A stretch of 41,224 nt of DNA, taken from NCBI RefSeq assembly GCF_900104515.1, contig NZ_FNJL01000038.1, positions 1 to 41,224 of the forward strand, in the 5' to 3' direction. This DNA is from Paracidovorax cattleyae. GTDB taxonomy: Bacteria; Pseudomonadota; Gammaproteobacteria; Burkholderiales; Burkholderiaceae_C. The notes beneath the pieces were generated by a model, which saw nothing but the letters and a program-made list of their open reading frames with translations, was not told the origin of the DNA and made no database searches. Position numbers and translations under genes: made by a program. Below are positions 38,058-41,224 of the stretch, piece by piece (within the stretch, counting starts at the first letter, position 1; each line of letters opens with the position of its first letter).

Positions 38058-38270
38058 ATGAAGATCAGCGCACGCAACTGCCTTTCCGGCACCATCGTTT
38101 CCATCGTCCGTGGGCCGGTGACGACGGAAGTCACGCTGGAAATCGCACCTGGTGTGCAAATCGTCTCCACCATCACCAGCAACTCCGCCGAATCGCTCAA
38201 GCTCAAGGAAGGCTCCAACGCGTACGGAGTGATCAAGGCATCGAGCGTGATGATCGGCACCGACGACTGA
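38058..38270 (+). CDS. mop: Free-standing molbindin (Mop/TOBE protein)
   Basis: A 70-residue single TOBE/Mop domain: MKISARNCLSGTIVSIVRGP, then TTEVTLEIAPGVQIVSTITSN, then EGSNAYGVIKASSVMIGTDD. Such proteins assemble as hexamers and bind molybdate or tungstate in the cytoplasm for storage or delivery. AAAGGA lies about 6 nt before the ATG. It supplies the domain that both ModC and ModE here lack. It converges with trmO, stops 13 bp apart. Confidence 0.93.
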   Translation: MKISARNCLSGTIVSIVRGPVTTEVTLEIAPGVQIVSTITSNSAESLKLKEGSNAYGVIKASSVMIGTDD

Positions 38271-38283
38271 TCCGCTGCGGGGC

Positions 38284-38781
38284 TCAACCCATGCGCCCGT
38301 CCGAGCGTATGGCGGGTAACCGGCCGATCTGCTTGGCAAACCAGCCGATGCGCTCGGTATCACGCACATCGAAGCGAGGTACGTAGGGCTTGATGTCTAT
38401 CACCGGCGTGCCATCCACCATGTCGTTGCCGGTAAAACGCAGCACGCCGCCCGTCTCCACGGCCACCAGCCGCACGATGGACAGGCCGATGCGATTGGGC
38501 CGGGCCGGCGCTCGCGTGGCGAACACCCCGTGACTTTCGTCGTCCAGAAAAGGCACGATCTCCAGGCGCTCCTGTGCACGGTGCAGGTGCGTCAACAATA
38601 TCAGGTACTCGAATCCCTCGATATCGCGCAGGCCTGGGCGAAACTCTTCGAACACTTCCACATGCCCAGGCTCGTCCGGCGAACCCGCCGTCTGGACAGG
38701 CATGCCGGCCGTTTCCATGAATGTGCTGCGGGCGATGCCTATCGCACGGCAAATGATCGGGGCGTGGTCGGGCGTGGTCAT
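38284..38781 (-). CDS. trmO: tRNA t6A37 N6-methyltransferase TrmO (TsaA fold)
   Basis: A 165-residue single-domain protein with the UPF0066/TsaA beta-barrel marks: CRAIGIARSTF at the start, VEVFEEFRPGLRDIEGFEYL, ATRAPARPNRIGLSIVRLV and DGTPVIDIKPYVP. In E. coli TrmO methylates threonylcarbamoyladenosine 37 of tRNA-Thr. This short form lacks the extra C-terminal domain of E. coli TrmO. Its start overlaps the modE stop by 4 nt, so it is translated with the molybdate regulator. Confidence 0.88.
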   Translation of the reverse strand: MTTPDHAPIICRAIGIARSTFMETAGMPVQTAGSPDEPGHVEVFEEFRPGLRDIEGFEYLILLTHLHRAQERLEIVPFLDDESHGVFATRAPARPNRIGLSIVRLVAVETGGVLRFTGNDMVDGTPVIDIKPYVPRFDVRDTERIGWFAKQIGRLPAIRSDGRMG

Positions 38782-39125
38782 GGCGCCAGCAGCCGGTTCA
38801 AAGCCGCGATTTCAGCCGACGCGGCGGCCCGGGAAGCGGCCTCCATCGCGCGATAGTGCTTGATCAGAAGGATGCCAGTAGGCGATAGATTTGCGCCACC
38901 GCCGTGGGAGCCGCCCTTGGCTGTACTGACGGCGGGCTCGATGAGCGCGTTGTTCATCTCGGACACCAGCAACCAGGCCCTGCGATAAGACATGTCGAGT
39001 TGGCGGGCTGCGGCCGAGATGCTACCGGTCTGGGCAATCGCCTCCAGCAGTTGCACCTTGCCGGGACCGATGGCGATGCTGTCATCCCGGTAGATGCGCA
39101 CCCGAAACTGGACTTTGGACTTCAT
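38778..39125 (-). CDS. modE: ModE-type molybdate regulator, DNA-binding domain only
   Basis: A 115-residue winged-HTH protein of the ModE N-terminal/LysR type: VRIYRDDSIAIGPGKVQLLE, then IAQTGSISAAARQLDMSYRR and AWLLVSEMNN, then KGGSHGGGANLSPTGI. Full ModE has about 260 residues with two C-terminal Mop domains that bind molybdate; none are here. Molybdate sensing would need another partner, such as the nearby Mop. The probable operator lies upstream of modA, 1.6 kb away. First gene of a modE-trmO pair. Confidence 0.88.
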   Translation of the reverse strand: MKSKVQFRVRIYRDDSIAIGPGKVQLLEAIAQTGSISAAARQLDMSYRRAWLLVSEMNNALIEPAVSTAKGGSHGGGANLSPTGILLIKHYRAMEAASRAAASAEIAALNRLLAP

Positions 39126-39555
39126 AGCGAGGGCGGGTCAGAAAGAGGCACTGGAGCGTACCCCATGGCCGAACCCGTTCAGGGGCAGCGGCAGCGGGGA
39201 GTTCCATCGTCAAACCATGAACACGGGACGCGCAACCCCAGCAGGGAGACCCGCAGAACCCGATATGTTCAATAGAATACAGCGATTGCCCATTCCCACC
39301 TGGACTCCCTCGATGCAACTCGAAGAACAGGCGTGGGCGTGGGACTTTTGCTTCGCCACAGAGAAACTCGAGCAGTGCTTCATCCAGTCCAGCGCAGCCT
39401 CTGGTCGCTCCGGTGTTGGAGCGCAGATCTGGCGAGATTCATCGGCCTGGCCCCCGGTCCGATAGATCTGCGGTCTCGCCGGCATCCGCGAAATACAGAC
39501 CCGTGCAGCACACCCAGTTTTTAAACCGAGGCCCACCTTCAGGATCGCCCACTCC
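39126..39555. other. Interval without a recognised gene
   Basis: 430 bp between divergent modE and the M24 peptidase gene. Short frames on both strands cover it (for example one ending at 39465 on the plus strand with WDFCFATEKLEQC), but none has a clear ribosome site or a family match I know. It may hold remnants and the promoters of both flanking genes. Confidence 0.5.
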
Positions 39556-40254
39556 ATGACAATGACAACCGACACGATTGATGTTCCGGACCGGCGGCAA
39601 GCCACGGGCACAAAATTCTCCCTGGCCAGCATGCAGTACGCACGAGATCAGTCCTGGCAGGCCGTCGCCCGGATGGCCGAGGGCATACGCCCCGGCATGA
39701 CCGAGCAGCAAGCTCAGGAACACGCCAAAGGGGTGCTCCAGCAAATGGGCATGGACCGTATCTGGCATCCCATCATCATCCGCTTTGGAGAAGCAACACT
39801 CGCCACATTCAGGGAACGCACGGACCCCACGCGCGTTCTCGGCGATCGAGACATCTTCTTCGTGGACATCGGCCCTGTATGGCAGGCCCATGAGGGCGAC
39901 GCGGGTGATACCTTCGTCGTGGGCGATGATCCTGAAATGCATGCCTGTGCACAGGCTGCTCGTGCGCTATGGCACGAGGTTGCCGGACACTGGCGGCACC
40001 ACAAGACGAGCGGCCAAGCCCTGTATGCCTACGCAGCAGAGCGCGCAGAGGCCATGGGCTGGCGTTTGAATCAAGACATCAAGGGCCACCGGGTCTGCGA
40101 TTTCCCGCATGCCATTTACAAGGCAGGCAACCTGGGGGACTTCGGTCTATGCCCTGCCACCGGACTCTGGATCCTGGAGATCCAGATTGCCCATCCATCA
40201 CGCCCGTTTGGCGCGTTCTACGAGGACTTGCTTCTGGAGGAAGAGGTGCAATGA
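39556..40254 (+). CDS. M24-family metallopeptidase-like protein
   Basis: A 232-residue protein with the pita-bread fold of Xaa-Pro/methionine aminopeptidases. Visible marks are the first ligand Asp in IFFVDIGPVWQAHEGDAGDTF (about residues 95-115), GHRVCDFPHAIY carrying a His, and WILEIQIAHPSRPFGAFYED with late Glu residues. It lacks the N-terminal domain of creatinase/PepP types, so it is a compact form. No signal peptide. Its stop overlaps the start of the next gene by 4 nt. Full set of metal ligands not confirmed by eye. Confidence 0.82.
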   Translation: MTMTTDTIDVPDRRQATGTKFSLASMQYARDQSWQAVARMAEGIRPGMTEQQAQEHAKGVLQQMGMDRIWHPIIIRFGEATLATFRERTDPTRVLGDRDIFFVDIGPVWQAHEGDAGDTFVVGDDPEMHACAQAARALWHEVAGHWRHHKTSGQALYAYAAERAEAMGWRLNQDIKGHRVCDFPHAIYKAGNLGDFGLCPATGLWILEIQIAHPSRPFGAFYEDLLLEEEVQ

Positions 40255-40640
40255 CATCGCCGAGCGTTCTGGAAATGAATTCCCCTGAAGAAGCTGAGCG
40301 CCTGTTCTCCTACGGAACGCTGCAGTTGGAGGCTGTGCAGCTCTCAACCTTTGGACGGCGCCTGGTCGGCCATGCAGATCGGTTGCCGGGCTTCCGGCTG
40401 GAGCAATTGGAAATCCGCGACGCTGCCGTGGTCGCTGCCAGTGGAAAGACCCACCACCCCATCCTGGTGCGCACAGATGATCGGACCGTAGCTTTCGTAG
40501 AGGGCACGGTTTTTGAGATTTCGCGAAGCGAACTGGCGCAGGCCGATGCCTACGAAGTCTCGGACTACCGGCGTATCCGGGTCACGTTGGCCTCTGGCAT
40601 GAAGGCCTGGGTCTACGCCGATGCCAGGACTCAGACTTGA
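40251..40640 (+). CDS. Gamma-glutamylcyclotransferase (AIG2-like) family protein
   Basis: A 129-residue protein. The substrate loop reads RLFSYGTLQ, matching the YGSL/YGTL motif of the gamma-glutamylcyclotransferase fold, and TVAFVEGTVFEIS later contains the Glu expected to be catalytic. Family members release 5-oxoproline from gamma-glutamyl compounds. ATGA overlap (40251-40254) couples it to the M24 peptidase, suggesting successive action on a peptide or gamma-glutamyl substrate. After it, 40641-40865 has no gene I can support. Confidence 0.85.
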   Translation: MTSPSVLEMNSPEEAERLFSYGTLQLEAVQLSTFGRRLVGHADRLPGFRLEQLEIRDAAVVAASGKTHHPILVRTDDRTVAFVEGTVFEISRSELAQADAYEVSDYRRIRVTLASGMKAWVYADARTQT

Positions 40641-40865
40641 ACACTGCTGGCCCGTGAACCGGTTTTCGGTGGCAACGAGTTCAGACCACTGCACTGAAAT
40701 GGTCCGACACGGGCTCTTTCAGTTGCTCAGACACTTGGATCGCGAATATATCGATCGATGGGCATAGGTCGTGTTTCGTGCAGCCGTCGCACGGCTGACA
40801 AACCCGACTATCAGGTGCACTTCCAGACCGGTGCATCCAGCAGAACATAGCGAAAGCTGAAACCC

Positions 40866-41108
40866 ATGAAACGGATGACATCGGCCGTCCACGGCATCAG
40901 CGGACTGTTGATTTTGGCTCTGGCCGGCTGCGGAGGCAGTGGCGACAACGCGCTTGCTGCCAGCATCGACCTTGCAGGCACGGTATCGGCCCCGTCCGAG
41001 CCTCCGCCGAACAACCCGTTCCTGCGGTTGAAGACCAGCAAAGACTGCGATACCCACGGTCAGGCCGCCGGTCCTGATACCGGTGAGCGCGATGCGCCCG
41101 GCCCCTGA
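40866..41108 (+). CDS. Possible small lipoprotein
   Basis: An 80-residue frame. After positively charged MKRM and a hydrophobic stretch comes LLILALAGC, a good lipobox with Cys at about 22, then a Gly/Ser-rich tether. The remainder (PPPNNPFLRLKTSKDCD and a polar tail) has no match I know. The ribosome site is weak. It could be a real lipoprotein or the N-terminal stub of a longer, disrupted secreted protein. Confidence 0.5.
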   Translation: MKRMTSAVHGISGLLILALAGCGGSGDNALAASIDLAGTVSAPSEPPPNNPFLRLKTSKDCDTHGQAAGPDTGERDAPGP

Positions 41109-41132
41109 ACGCAGGGCGCACCGTGCCGCGAC

Positions 41133-41224
41133 TCACTTCCAGTTGGCCGCCAGGGTCGTCTCCAGCTGGCTCTGGTAGTTCGCCAGCAGTTGCGTCTGCC
41201 CCGCCGCAGGCGGTGAGAACGACG
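41133..41224 (-). CDS. Partial CDS, C-terminal end of an unidentified protein
   Basis: The last 30 or so codons of a minus-strand gene enter at the window edge, reading SFSPPAAGQTQLLANY, then QSQLETTLAANWK and a TGA stop at 41133-41135. The frame is open to the end of the window. Too little is visible to assign a family. Confidence 0.5.
   Translation of the reverse strand, partial: SFSPPAAGQTQLLANYQSQLETTLAANWK

Noticed and set aside
40681..40881. A 66-codon minus-strand open frame
   Set aside because: Cysteine-rich with no family match, and it overlaps the start region of the possible lipoprotein gene.

Overview
The window looks like a chromosome segment from a GC-rich betaproteobacterium of the Comamonadaceae (Acidovorax/Paracidovorax-like). 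This is an inference from gene content: EarP with an EF-P carrying Arg32, two Bug/TctC receptors, a uvrC-pgsA-tRNA-hup-ppiD core, and very high GC with long antisense open frames. No 16S gene is present to confirm it.

Layout. 1-2950 is an accessory block with the end of an IS3-family element, an HNH nuclease-like gene and a higBA-type toxin-antitoxin operon with a near-perfect 32-bp operator. It abuts the 3' end of tRNA-His. 2956-8352 is core: tRNA-His, ppiD, tRNA-Val, hup (GTG start, clear sigma70 promoter), pgsA and uvrC, all on the minus strand. 8431-18992 is a co-directional peptide-scavenging cluster: RpiR-type regulator, isoaspartyl peptidase, GsiABCD-type peptide/glutathione ABC importer, P1 (DmpA-like) aminopeptidase, M55 D-aminopeptidase and an Asp/Glu racemase. 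Its hydrolases all belong to families that act on unusual peptide bonds or D-residues, so the locus may import and dismantle non-canonical peptides.

19201-23565 is a second minus-strand operon (two Bug solute receptors, HMG-CoA-lyase-like enzyme, CaiB/BaiF CoA-transferase-like protein) with a divergent LysR gene. It probably handles uptake and CoA-dependent cleavage of an organic acid. The LysR gene is translationally coupled to earP, which is followed by efp, so enzyme and target for EF-P arginine rhamnosylation lie together. 26511-32145 holds a divergent XRE-cupin regulator/EamA exporter pair with two matching operator-like repeats, an SRPBCC-like protein, a small secreted cysteine-containing protein with GGH and TAYP motifs, an MHS-type MFS transporter and MntH. 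A frameshifted small gene and rimO follow.

34380-41224 is a mosaic accessory region. A broken serine recombinase and an IS66-like remnant flank modABC. fRMsr, a free-standing molbindin (Mop), TrmO and a ModE follow. Both ModC and ModE lack TOBE/Mop domains, which occur only as the separate Mop protein. A perfect inverted repeat upstream of modA is a likely ModE operator. The window ends with an M24 peptidase/gamma-glutamylcyclotransferase pair, a possible small lipoprotein and the 3' end of an unidentified minus-strand gene.
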